A DNA stretch of 64,000 bases from CAYRSS01 sp964426945 (GTDB lineage: Bacteria > Planctomycetota > Phycisphaerae > UBA1845): contig CAYRSS010000006.1 in assembly GCA_964426945.1 (NCBI GenBank), positions 1 to 64,000 on the forward strand. Direction: 5' to 3'. Shown one piece after another: positions 19,301 through 26,194 of this stretch. The notes under the pieces are model-generated. The model was given only the letters and a program-made list of their open reading frames with translations. It was not told the origin of the DNA and searched no databases. The position numbers were made by a program, and so were the translations under genes. How positions within the stretch are numbered: the stretch's first letter is position 1; each line of letters opens with the position of its first letter.

Positions 19301-19775
19301 AACTTTCGGGCACAGTCAGCTTGCCGTCGACCGCTGAGAATCGTTCGCGAGCTTCCAGGCTGCTGAGGCTCCCCAGCCCGGTCGCCAACAGGCCGGCCAC
19401 GCTCGACCGCCCTTCGTAGCGCACCTGCCCCAGCTGCTGGGCTACCAGCAGCAGCACCGCCGCGCCGATGCACGCCGCGGCGTAGCCCGCCATCACCCGC
19501 ATCCTGCCAAGCCACGCCGGCGGCGACGCCGCGGGCAGAAACGCTTCAGCCTCTATCGCCGTCCACATTGACTTGATCTCCGCGGGAGTCGGGCTTTCCG
19601 AGGCGGCGCCGCGCAGCAGCGCCCGCGTGCTCATCAGACGATCCAGATCGGCGCGGCAGGCCGCGCACCCGGCGAGATGCCGGTCCAGCGCTGCCAGGTC
19701 GAGCCCCGCCGGCGGCGGGCCGTCCGCGTGATGCACGCGAAGGTCGATCAGGTGTTGAGCGGTTGAGCAGTTCAT
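16341..19775 (-). CDS. Giant anti-sigma zinc-finger / DUF4349-repeat membrane protein
   Basis: A 1144-residue protein with unusual architecture. Residues 1-50 form an anti-sigma-type zinc finger (H33-x3-C37-x2-C40). A membrane helix follows at about 92-113 and a low-complexity extracytoplasmic region at about 115-480. A DUF4349 domain covers about 490-655, including a coiled-coil ERLQKLITEKSFLDEVTALL. Four tandem units of about 106 residues start near 658, 763, 869 and 976, each beginning like [KV]MxIEV and ending GxxxxxxxLTLAE[RK]. A final helix at about 1100-1124 and a basic tail complete it. It starts 72 bases after an ECF sigma gene, so it probably tethers that sigma factor and senses an envelope signal. 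Confidence 0.85.
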   Translation of the reverse strand: MNCSTAQHLIDLRVHHADGPPPAGLDLAALDRHLAGCAACRADLDRLMSTRALLRGAASESPTPAEIKSMWTAIEAEAFLPAASPPAWLGRMRVMAGYAAACIGAAVLLLVAQQLGQVRYEGRSSVAGLLATGLGSLSSLEARERFSAVDGKLTVPESSVAASYDEPLPSTDLYAAEPVTDEATAEGRWYGRFATGTELSESARTGSRDTATYGMLGDVAGAPPVAADRGAVVDARLKDLADQTWDFAENKPTGADSPTSSTKATASAGRGFAFKADGQDAEGAAQPGEVFYAFNSTGPAPDSTMLGLPALQPDQAGKAVLRLEPAASSTTGGVAMGGRFTPANGAAGRSEDRPEILAGSPLTTTTVDAIDWDPTEELAFVESDATYGKSVDDDPILGSRHLVARSLLDAAPAVSAGQSLTLFGTDEGAPVQWDIVMLGEELKSVELARLDRNRPEIGLVQAPRTAASQPAPPPPPPGPDGAPAIRGENRPKVIKTAEITVEVPEYAPAVAAARRIVEELGGFVADGSTAELSGGALSGKLVARMPPERFDAIYNALKTVGRVEKEDARSADVTAEYVDLAARIESALITEERLQKLITEKSFLDEVTALLEVERELQRVRTQIEQMQGSLRVMDNRIALSTITLHLHEPPRTVPTAKLMIEVGTVEAGAQAVQRLLADVSGRMIRGEIKKSENGTLMGGYGLSVTLDRFPELLAGLRGLGRVAVSNVTGFKEGDAAAAWATRVTCEITLDLFERARQLPSGVMTIEVDVAGDALAALEPLLPEHRASIITSTTQRRDDGSQQKEMQIRVPAATFGELIRTIEGSDSIGRVVVKNTAGEIGSIVGGAADVLCDLTLTLAEKSRQLPSGTMRIEVDSTPAAVGRLDAVLGEVGASIVSNVTRRRDDGSTEAELRLTVPAGRYSALLAGLAAEGALGRTIDQNTSGEVGEITGGAAETPCPLTLTLAERVKQVPAGKMVLEVEKFDPARQQLSALVAEKKLQVLAAGSDQRTDGTWIGGFRLGIRAAEMDAVVTRLEGLGLVRSRQISGLNLGDLTTIDPATIGVIEVTLAEKAAIAPPTEKAGGAFRQRVREALEGLWGSLGMIAYGLIVMLPWLLIGGAAIWVVARSRRRSRAAAAPAATESQS

Positions 19776-19847
19776 TGAATCAGTTGCGAGTCGCGAGTTG
19801 CACGTTGCAAGGGCAGAGAGGGTCTGTGGCGCTCGGCCGTCGGAGCG

Positions 19848-20462
19848 CTACTCCTTGCCACTTGTCACTTGCCGCTTGTCACTCGTTCTCCTCAGCTTCT
19901 CCGCCAGCTTTCGCCGGGCCCGAAAAAGCGTCACCTTCACACGGGACTCCTTCCACCCGAGCACCTCGCACGCCTCGCGGATGGTCATGCCGCCGATCTC
20001 GCACAGCACGATCGTGTCGCGCATCGCCGAGGGCAGATCGGCCACCGCCTGGCGCACCTCGTCGCGCTGGTCGTCGTCGAGGCCGCCTCCTTCGGATGCC
20101 GGGGCCGAGCCCCGCGGGTCGCCGGCGCCTGAGTCGTCCTCCGGCAGCCGCACCAGCCGGAAGATCTGTGGCGCCTCGGTCAGGCGTCGCTGCCGCTGCT
20201 CGCGGCGGGCGTGGTCGATCGCGACGGTGCGGGCGATGGCGTAGAGCCATGTCCCCGCTGCGCTGCGACCCTCGAACGAGTCGTGCGACCGTACCGCCCG
20301 CAGGAAGGTTTCCTGCACGATGTCCGCGGCGGCCTCGCGGCAGCCGGTGCGCGCGTAGCCGTAGCGCCACACCATGCCGGCGTGTCGGTCGAACAGCTCG
20401 CGAAGCGCCTCGGACCTCGCCTTGGCACCCCGCGCTATCCCGCGCGCGTCGCGGTCGGACAT
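19848..20462 (-). CDS. ECF-family RNA polymerase sigma factor
   Basis: 204 residues with sigma region 2 (LFDRHAGMVWRYGYARTGCREAAADIVQETFLRAV... GTWLYAIARTVAIDHAR) and region 4 (LPSAMRDTIVLCEIGGMTIREACEVLGWKESRVKVTLFRARRKL with a helix-turn-helix). An insert rich in Asp, Gly and Pro joins the two. The downstream gene encodes a zinc-finger DUF4349 membrane protein, its likely anti-sigma factor. The final codons run into a short degenerate repeat (CACTTG/CGCTTG-type) at about 19855-19880, so the last residues (DKRQVTSGKE) may be repeat-encoded. Confidence 0.9.
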   Translation of the reverse strand: MSDRDARGIARGAKARSEALRELFDRHAGMVWRYGYARTGCREAAADIVQETFLRAVRSHDSFEGRSAAGTWLYAIARTVAIDHARREQRQRRLTEAPQIFRLVRLPEDDSGAGDPRGSAPASEGGGLDDDQRDEVRQAVADLPSAMRDTIVLCEIGGMTIREACEVLGWKESRVKVTLFRARRKLAEKLRRTSDKRQVTSGKE

Positions 20463-20810
20463 CGCCCGCTCCTTGCCTGCATTAGACCGCCGACCGGCGG
20501 AGGCGTTACGCGATTCTTCTCAGAATCCGAGCACCGCCTCCGCGGGGCCCCAAGTTCCCCCTTCATTGCATCACCCGGCGCGCCGGGTGGATTAAATCAA
20601 CACTTTTATTGGCTGCGGGCTCTCCTCTTCGGCAGGCCTCCCCCTCGGCGGCGGCGGGCGCGAGGTGGAGAACCACCCGTCCGGCTCGACAAGCCACCGG
20701 GTGTCATCTATCAAAGACGGCCAGCGGCCGAGGGGCTGCTCAAGGGGCGCCTCGCTCCGGGCCGATGTCCGTAGGGCAGGCCGCTTATCCGGTCCTGCGG
20801 GAGAGCTTTC
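20463..20810. other. Divergent spacer between ECF sigma and lipoprotein genes
   Basis: 348 bases without a gene. The main feature is a perfect 18-base palindrome, CACCCGGCG followed by CGCCGGGTG, at 20572-20589, next to an AT-rich run (ATTAAATCAACACTTTTATT). This could be an operator or hairpin governing the sigma factor or the lipoprotein. No good -35/-10 pair is evident. Confidence 0.4.
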
Positions 20811-21443
20811 GTGCGCAAGTGGCGAACGGGTCTGCGGGGTGCGGGTGCGGCGCTGGTCGTGGCGGCGGGCTGGACGGTCGGCTGCGGAGACTATGCCGCG
20901 CTGTTCGTGAACCAGACCGCCTCCCTCGGGGGCGGCTCTTCGGCCATCACCCCCGGCGGGGCCGGCGCCCAGGCCAGCCCCCGCGGCGACATTCGCGCCC
21001 TGTTCATCAACAACACCCCCTACCGCGCGGTGTTCAGCGCCGCCGCCTATGACGCGGCCTCGCGCCACAGCAGCATCGACCTGGTCCAGTTCGGAGCCGA
21101 GGAGAGCGAGGTCAACCTCGATGGCGACACGGCCTCGGGCATCGGTACCTTCAACTGCGCCCGGCAGGTCGGCATCGGCGATGCGGACCTGCTGCGGCTG
21201 ATGACCGACGACTTCAACGTCATTCCGCTCGTCGCGAGCGCGACCATCCCGGGCGTCGAGTTTTTCGAGGTCATGGAAGACGGCACGCGCGTCTCCATGG
21301 GCTCGGCCGCGCCGCGCGTGGTGAACATCGGCACCGAATTCCGCTGCGAAAGCCTGCTCATCTTCCGCTTCGAGATCAACGACATCGGCGACATGCCGTT
21401 CCGCATCGACTACGAGGTCGTGCCCGCGCGCTCGACGCGATGA
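20811..21443 (+). CDS. Putative lipoprotein of a lineage-specific family
   Basis: 210 residues starting at GTG 20811 with GGGAGAG 5 bases upstream. Signal peptide MRKWRTGLRGAGAALVVAAG ends in lipobox TVGC (Cys25), so it is probably membrane-anchored. A Gly/Ala-rich linker precedes a domain with FINNTPYRAVFSAAAYD, DLVQFGAEE and a C-terminal EFRCESLLIFRFEI. That last motif resembles the end of the lipoprotein at 7696-8169. No enzymatic motif is visible and function is unknown. It is transcribed divergently from the ECF sigma/DUF4349 pair, so it could be a target, which is speculation. Confidence 0.75.
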   Translation: MRKWRTGLRGAGAALVVAAGWTVGCGDYAALFVNQTASLGGGSSAITPGGAGAQASPRGDIRALFINNTPYRAVFSAAAYDAASRHSSIDLVQFGAEESEVNLDGDTASGIGTFNCARQVGIGDADLLRLMTDDFNVIPLVASATIPGVEFFEVMEDGTRVSMGSAAPRVVNIGTEFRCESLLIFRFEINDIGDMPFRIDYEVVPARSTR

Positions 21444-21840
21444 CCCGCTCACGACGGGGGAGAACCGCAGAGATCGCTGAGGGCGGACGCGGAGAGCGCG
21501 AAGACGCGCTGCCGACCGACGGCCGCGTAGACCGCGTCACATGAAGGTCTGGATATCCAGCGGGTCAAGACGCCCGGCATGAATGATCTGCCCTGCTGTC
21601 TGCGTCCGTCCCGATGCTGTCCTGTCGATCTCACGACTTCGCCAACCAGAATACGGTAGCGCGTCTCCGTGCCCTCTGCTCCTCCGCTGCGCTCTCTGTG
21701 GTCACTCCCCCTGTCGGGGGCATAGCTGTCCGTTGAAAAAGGGGTCTGGCTCCGCCGGAAGCCCCGTTCCATTTCCAAAAAGAGCGAATCAGGTGGTGCC
21801 TGACCCCTTTTTCAACGGACTCATAGGAGATCGCCGAAGC
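21444..21840. other. Spacer with repeat relics
   Basis: About 397 bases with no credible gene. It begins with a degraded intergenic repeat rich in CCGCAGAG/GCGGAGAG (about 21461-21512), also seen after rocD, and ends in a REP-like inverted repeat described separately (21728-21820). Reading frames across it show no protein-like character. Confidence 0.5.
21728..21820. repeat. REP-like inverted repeat
   Basis: Two 26-base arms, 21728-21753 and 21795-21820, are reverse complements except at two positions. Each contains CGTTGAAAAAGGGGTC followed by a GGC-CC edge. The 41-base centre is not symmetric. The arm core GGTGCCTGACCCC resembles short palindromic elements mobilised by REP-associated tyrosine transposases in other bacteria. 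No such transposase is in the window. Shorter relatives with CCTGAC[AC]CC occur near 44331, 45025 and 47976-48038. Confidence 0.7.
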
Positions 21841-22386
21841 TCAACCGTGCGGGTCGCCTTCGATGATCGGGAGTGAGATACCCTCGGCGCGGATGGTGGG
21901 TGGGTCGGCGTGGCCGTGGTCGACGAAGCCGGCGGATTCCAGGGCGCGCAGCGCCTGCATCCAGTCCGCGTAGACGTAGGGCACGGCCAGTTCCTCGTGC
22001 ATGTCACGCAGTCGTTTCAGCAGCAGCTCGGTGATCGGACCCTGCCACGCCTCGGCGCTGGGGTCGCAGAAGAAGATTCGGCAGCCCGCGGGCCGCTGGG
22101 CGCGGGCGTGGCATTTTCCCCCGCGGGCGTGGGGACAGGCGTCCTCGGTGATCGGCGGGGCGGGCAGGCCCGCCGCAACGTAGTAGCAGAGCTCCAGGCT
22201 GGTTACATACAGCCGGTGACCGTAGCGCCCGAAACGGCAGCATTCGCCGCTGTTCCAGCAGGTCGCCTTATGCGAGGCGATCAGCACGTCTGCCGATTCG
22301 TAGAACTCGCGCATCGCCGAAACCACCTCGGGCCGCTTGGCGGCGGCGAGGATGTCCGGAAGCGGAATGGCCGGCGAAGCGGTCAT
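21841..22386 (-). CDS. YkgJ-family cysteine-cluster protein
   Basis: 181 residues from ATG 22386 (MTASPAIPLPD). The cysteine-cluster hallmark is CWNSGECCRFGRYGHRLYV, followed by DACPHARGGKCHARAQRPAGCRIFFCDP, giving about eight conserved cysteines thought to bind zinc or an iron-sulfur centre. The family (UPF0153/YkgJ) is widespread, and its biochemical role is unknown. Two upstream in-frame starts lie outside recognisable family sequence. It is flanked by divergent or convergent single genes, so it is probably monocistronic. Confidence 0.85.
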   Translation of the reverse strand: MTASPAIPLPDILAAAKRPEVVSAMREFYESADVLIASHKATCWNSGECCRFGRYGHRLYVTSLELCYYVAAGLPAPPITEDACPHARGGKCHARAQRPAGCRIFFCDPSAEAWQGPITELLLKRLRDMHEELAVPYVYADWMQALRALESAGFVDHGHADPPTIRAEGISLPIIEGDPHG

Positions 22387-22868
22387 GACAGGTCCGTACG
22401 ATACCGCCGGGACCCCGAGCGCACCACCCGCGGATGGCGTGCTGTGGATGGTCCGATCAGTGCCACAAGCTGGCACGAACCGGCGCCGCACGATGATCCG
22501 GAAATACCCCGATGTCGGCCTGCGCATCGCCGGAAACCGCGGCAAGACGGCCATGCCCGGGCGCAGGGTCCGATATTATCCTTGCCCGATTCGCGCCGCG
22601 GGCGATCACGAATCGTGCGGGAACCGTTTTGAATTTGAACGCTTTGCCACTAGAATAGGCCCTGTTGAGTTGAGCGAATCAGAGCGGAGAGATTGAGAGT
22701 CAAGGTCGAGGCTGCGGCCCGACGGATCCGGGGAGAGAATCACCGCTTCGCGCTGGCGCCAAGTCACCCCCAGGCGCGTCAGGGTTGGCCTGCCGCCTGC
22801 GCGCTGCACGATGATTCTCCGCCTCAGTCCGGGTTTCCGCCTCACAGACGATATCGATTGGGCGCGCA
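22387..22868. other. Divergent spacer upstream of xerD
   Basis: 482 bases without a gene, separating the YkgJ-type gene from xerD. It contains a small dyad GTGCCA-CAAGC-TGGCAC (22460-22476) and the probable xerD promoter (22629-22656). The resulting leader of about 205 bases has GAGAATCA and TGATTCTC about 80 bases apart, which could pair. No conserved riboswitch was recognised. Confidence 0.4.
22629..22656 (+). promoter_or_regulatory. Probable xerD promoter
   Basis: TTGAAT (22629-22634), a 16-base spacer and TAGAAT (22651-22656), the latter 5/6 to the housekeeping -10. A transcript starting near 22663 would have a leader of about 205 bases. Confidence 0.5.
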
Positions 22869-23792
22869 ATGCTTGTTGAAACCCTACCTACACCAACGAG
22901 GGCGCAGCAACCGTCTCTGGTCAAGCGTTTCCTCGATTACCTTTTTATTGAATGTGGGCTGGCCGGTTCGACCGTCACGGCCTACCAGCGTGATCTCAAC
23001 GAGTTCTGGAATCACCTGGTCGAACGCGACGTAGACCCCGCCGACATTTCCATCGAAGACGTCCAGCACCACCTGATGCGACTGCAGCAGCGCGGGCTGG
23101 GCGTGGCTTCCATCGCCCGACACCTGGCCTCGATCAAGGTGTTCCTGCGTCACCTGCACGCCGAGTGCGTGCTTCGGCGTGACGTAGCCTCGCTGATTGA
23201 GACCGTTCGCAAGTGGCGCAACCTGCCCGATACGCATCGTTACGAACAGATCGAAGCCCTCCTCAGCGCCCCGGACCCCACCGACGAGTTTTATCTGCGC
23301 GACCGTGCCCTGCTCGAGCTGCTTTACGCTACGGGCATGCGCGTCAGCGAGGTCGTGGACCTGTCATCTGACCGGATGAACCTCACGCTGGGTTACGTGC
23401 GCTGTATCGGCAAGGGGCGCAAGGAGCGGATCATCCCGATCGGCCGGGCCGCAATTCAGGCGGTCCAGGAGTATCTGGAGGATCTTCGGCCGTGCCTTCT
23501 GGGCGAGCGGCACACGCCGAACCTGTTCCTGTCCCGTTCGGGCAAGTCGCTGGATCGAACGAACATCTGGCGGCTGGTTCGCAAGTACGCCCGCGGCGCG
23601 GGCATCAAGACCAAGCTTTCGCCGCACACGCTTCGCCACTGCTTCGCCACGCACCTTCTCACCGGCGGGGCGGATCTTCGCATTGTTCAGGAACTTCTCG
23701 GCCACGCCGACGTCTCCACGACACAGATCTACACGCACGTGGATGACGAGCGGCTGCGCGAGGTTCACCGCCGCTTCCATCCGCGGCAATAA
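22869..23792 (+). CDS. xerD: Tyrosine recombinase XerD/XerC
   Basis: Site-specific recombinase resolving chromosome dimers at dif. The 307-residue protein has a core-binding SAM-like N-terminal domain (RFLDYLFIECGLAGSTVTAYQ) and the catalytic set in order: R158 (TGMRVSE), K182 (GKGRKER), H253/R256 (SPHTLRH), H279 (LLGHADVSTTQ) and nucleophile Y288 (IYTHV). Length and the LLGHADVSTTQIYTHV signature favour a housekeeping Xer protein over a phage integrase, and nothing mobile lies beside it. XerD is slightly favoured over XerC from the general form, without certainty. A strong terminator follows. Confidence 0.93.
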   Translation: MLVETLPTPTRAQQPSLVKRFLDYLFIECGLAGSTVTAYQRDLNEFWNHLVERDVDPADISIEDVQHHLMRLQQRGLGVASIARHLASIKVFLRHLHAECVLRRDVASLIETVRKWRNLPDTHRYEQIEALLSAPDPTDEFYLRDRALLELLYATGMRVSEVVDLSSDRMNLTLGYVRCIGKGRKERIIPIGRAAIQAVQEYLEDLRPCLLGERHTPNLFLSRSGKSLDRTNIWRLVRKYARGAGIKTKLSPHTLRHCFATHLLTGGADLRIVQELLGHADVSTTQIYTHVDDERLREVHRRFHPRQ

Positions 23793-23829
23793 GGGAGACG
23801 ACCGCCCACGGGCGGACCCTTCAAGAGCT

Positions 23830-23874
23830 GATCCGCGGCGGTCCTTTCCGGGGCCGTCGCGGATCGCTTTTTAT
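23830..23874 (+). terminator. Rho-independent terminator after xerD
   Basis: Stem GATCCGCGGCGG / GGCCGTCGCGGATC (23830-23844 with 23852-23865, one imperfect position), a short CTTTCCG loop, then GCTTTTTATT. It lies 38 bases after the xerD stop codon and 12 bases before the end of the convergent hydrolase gene. Confidence 0.85.
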
Positions 23875-23885
23875 TCGTGGGCGGA

Positions 23886-24599
23886 TCAGGCCGCGGACAC
23901 GCGGCGGACGAACGCCTCGATCGGGGCGTTGACGCTCGCCGGATCGGTGTAGCTCAGCAGGTGTCCCCCGCCCGGAACGATCACATCCGGCTCGAACCCC
24001 GCCCGCCGCACCTGGGCCAGGGGGATGACCAGGTCCTGTTCGCCGTGGATCCACAGCCGCGGGCACCCGGAGGGCGCCGGTCCGTCCCAGTGCATGATCA
24101 TGTCGGCCCAGCAGCGGATGTCGGTCACCGAGGTCTGCCGGAGCATGTCGGCCATCAGTTCGCGATCGTCACTGCCCAGGTGACCGAAGACGTTGAGGAA
24201 CTGTCGCGAGAACCCGGCGCTGAAGCTGATGAGCTGATCGGGCACGGCCCGGGTCAGTGCGTTGACGAAGCGATACGCGCCGGGGACGGCTCGGCCGGTG
24301 AGGGCCGAGGCGATCAGCACCAGCCCCAACGGGCGCGGGATCGCGGGCGGGTCGCTCTCGGCCGCCGCGGCCAGCTCCGCGGCGACCATCCCGCCGAAGG
24401 ACACCCCGCCGATCACGAACCGGGTCGGCCAGTCGATGCCGCCGGCCACCCGCCGGGCGTAGGCGGGCAGCGCCTCCCCCGCCTGCGGTGATGGCCAGTC
24501 GATCGCCACCACGGGGAACGGCAGCGCCCGTTGGGGGGCGAAGAGCCGGCTGTCGGCGGCCATGCCGGGGAAGAGGACGAGGGTTGCAAGGTCAGCCAT
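23886..24599 (-). CDS. Alpha/beta hydrolase
   Basis: 237 residues with an alpha/beta-hydrolase fold. It starts MADLATLVLFPGMAADSRLF. The nucleophile elbow is GGVSFGGM, the acid is in HGEQDLVIP and the histidine in GGGHLLSYTDP. The motif order and N-terminal FPGMAADSRLF resemble small esterase/BioH-like hydrolases, but the substrate is not known. It converges on xerD and is divergent from rocD with about 190 bases between starts. No signal peptide is visible, so it is probably cytoplasmic. Confidence 0.85.
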   Translation of the reverse strand: MADLATLVLFPGMAADSRLFAPQRALPFPVVAIDWPSPQAGEALPAYARRVAGGIDWPTRFVIGGVSFGGMVAAELAAAAESDPPAIPRPLGLVLIASALTGRAVPGAYRFVNALTRAVPDQLISFSAGFSRQFLNVFGHLGSDDRELMADMLRQTSVTDIRCWADMIMHWDGPAPSGCPRLWIHGEQDLVIPLAQVRRAGFEPDVIVPGGGHLLSYTDPASVNAPIEAFVRRVSAA

Positions 24600-24649
24600 G
24601 CGACCAGTGTAGCGTCGCGGCGCGGGCGAAGCGCACCGCCGACGCTTTC

Positions 24650-24679
24650 TTGCCGCCCTTCCACCGGGGCGGGTATAGT
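24650..24679 (+). promoter_or_regulatory. Probable rocD promoter
   Basis: TTGCCG (24650-24655), an 18-base spacer and TATAGT (24674-24679), 111 bases before the rocD start codon. Confidence 0.5.
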
Positions 24680-24790
24680 GCGCGGCGACATGCGGCCCGA
24701 CGCGCCGAGGTCGGCGCGCGACGGGCGGACATGCCGTCTCCGCAGCCCGGCCCGTGCCCCGGTCGACGCGCATTTACGGAAAGGTTCCCG

Positions 24791-26020
24791 ATGACAGCAC
24801 AGACGCAGGTCGCCCGCGAATCGATGACGGGCCACGAGCACATCCGGCTGGTCGAGAAGTACGCCGCCCACAACTATCACCCGCTGCCCGTCGTCGTTCG
24901 CGACGCGGAAGGCGTGTGGGTGACCGACGTGGACGGCCGGCGCTACATGGACATGCTGGCGGCGTATTCGGCCGTGAACTTCGGCCACCGTCACCCTGAG
25001 CTGATCGAGGCCGCCCGGCAGCAGCTCGACCGCGTGACACTGACCAGCCGCGCCTTTCACAATGACCAGCTCGGCCCGCTCTGCAAGGAACTGACCGAGC
25101 TGGCGGGCATGGACGCGATCCTGCCGATGAACACGGGCGCCGAGGGCGTCGAGACGGCGATCAAGACCGCCCGCAAGTGGGGGTACAAGAAGAAGGGCGT
25201 GCCTGAGGGCAAGGCCAAGATCATCTGCTGTGACGGCAACTTCCACGGCCGCACGACGACGATCATCAGCTTCTCAACCGATCCGCAGTGTCGCGACGGT
25301 TTCGGGCCGTTCACGCCCGGTTTCGAGATCATCCCCTACGGCGACATCGCTGCGCTGGAGAAGGCGATCGATGCCAACACCGTGGCATTCCTCGTCGAGC
25401 CGATCCAGGGCGAAGCGGGGATCGTCTGTCCGCCGAAGGGCTACCTGCAGAAGGTCCGCGACGTCTGCCGCAACCACAACGTGCTGTTCATCGCCGACGA
25501 GATCCAGTCGGGTCTCGGCCGCTGCGGCGTGACGTATTGCTGCGATCTGGAAAACGTCAAGCCCGACATGTACATCATGGGCAAGGCGCTGGGTGGCGGC
25601 ATCATGCCGATCTCGGCTATCGCGACGCGCTGGGACATCATGGACGTGTTCCACCCCGGCGACCACGGCAGCACCTTCGGCGGCAACCCGCTGGCGTGCG
25701 CGGTGGCCCGCAAGGTGGTCGAGATTCTCAAGAGCAGGCAGTATCAGGACAACGCCCGCGTGCAGGGCGAGTACCTCTTCTCGCGGCTTCGCGCGATGAA
25801 GACCGACAAGGTCAAGGAGTTCCGCGGCGCGGGGCTGTGGGTGGGCATCGAGATGCACAAGGCCGCGGGCAAGGCCCGGCCCTATTGCGAGAAGCTGCTG
25901 GCCGAAGGCATGCTGTGCAAGGACACCCACGAGCAGGTGATCCGCCTGGCCCCGCCGCTGTGCATCACGCGCGAGGAGATCGACTGGGCCCTGGAGCGGC
26001 TGACGCGGGTGCTGTCGTAG
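24791..26020 (+). CDS. rocD: Ornithine--oxo-acid transaminase
   Basis: PLP-dependent transfer of the delta-amino group of ornithine to 2-oxoglutarate, giving glutamate-5-semialdehyde. It has 409 residues, normal for RocD. Diagnostic stretches are YAAHNYHPLPVVVRDAEGVW, YSAVNFGHRHPEL and LTSRAFHNDQLGPLCKEL; NTGAEGVETAIK binds PLP phosphate, ADEIQSGLGR carries the PLP-contacting Asp, and GKALGGGIMP holds the Schiff-base lysine. These favour ornithine over acetylornithine aminotransferase. ATG 24791 follows GGAAAGG. argF and arcC follow on the same strand, together forming an ornithine/carbamoyl-phosphate cluster. Confidence 0.93.
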   Translation: MTAQTQVARESMTGHEHIRLVEKYAAHNYHPLPVVVRDAEGVWVTDVDGRRYMDMLAAYSAVNFGHRHPELIEAARQQLDRVTLTSRAFHNDQLGPLCKELTELAGMDAILPMNTGAEGVETAIKTARKWGYKKKGVPEGKAKIICCDGNFHGRTTTIISFSTDPQCRDGFGPFTPGFEIIPYGDIAALEKAIDANTVAFLVEPIQGEAGIVCPPKGYLQKVRDVCRNHNVLFIADEIQSGLGRCGVTYCCDLENVKPDMYIMGKALGGGIMPISAIATRWDIMDVFHPGDHGSTFGGNPLACAVARKVVEILKSRQYQDNARVQGEYLFSRLRAMKTDKVKEFRGAGLWVGIEMHKAAGKARPYCEKLLAEGMLCKDTHEQVIRLAPPLCITREEIDWALERLTRVLS

Positions 26021-26027
26021 CAGGAAG

Positions 26028-26085
26028 AGGAACCGCAGAGGGCACAGAGTGAGGACGCGGAGAGCGCGGAGGCGCTAAGCCTGCG
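26028..26085. repeat. Degenerate CGCAGAG-type intergenic repeat
   Basis: A purine-rich, imperfect tandem repeat of about 8 bases (CGCAGAGG, CACAGAGT, CGCGGAGA, CGCGGAGG) directly after rocD. A related relic is at about 21461-21512. Such tracts occur as dispersed junk repeats in several environmental lineages. Confidence 0.55.
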
Positions 26086-26194
26086 GGCGCGGTGGATCGT
26101 TCGCAGGCCGTTGGGGTGAAGGAACGCGAGGCAACCCCTCTTCGCGTTTCGTGATTCGTAACTTTTGATTCGTCATTCTCGCCGGAGGCGTGTC

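Noticed and set aside
21583..21876. 97-codon protein on the plus strand
   Set aside because: The frame runs through the REP-like inverted repeat and is Cys/Pro/Ser-rich without start context or domain.
22460..22480. Sigma-54 (-24/-12) promoter from TGGCACG
   Set aside because: The required TTGC at -12 is absent; GGCGC occurs there instead.
22869..23792. Phage or integrative-element integrase
   Set aside because: The recombinase has the size and C-terminal signature of housekeeping XerD and lies beside no tRNA, direct repeat or phage gene.
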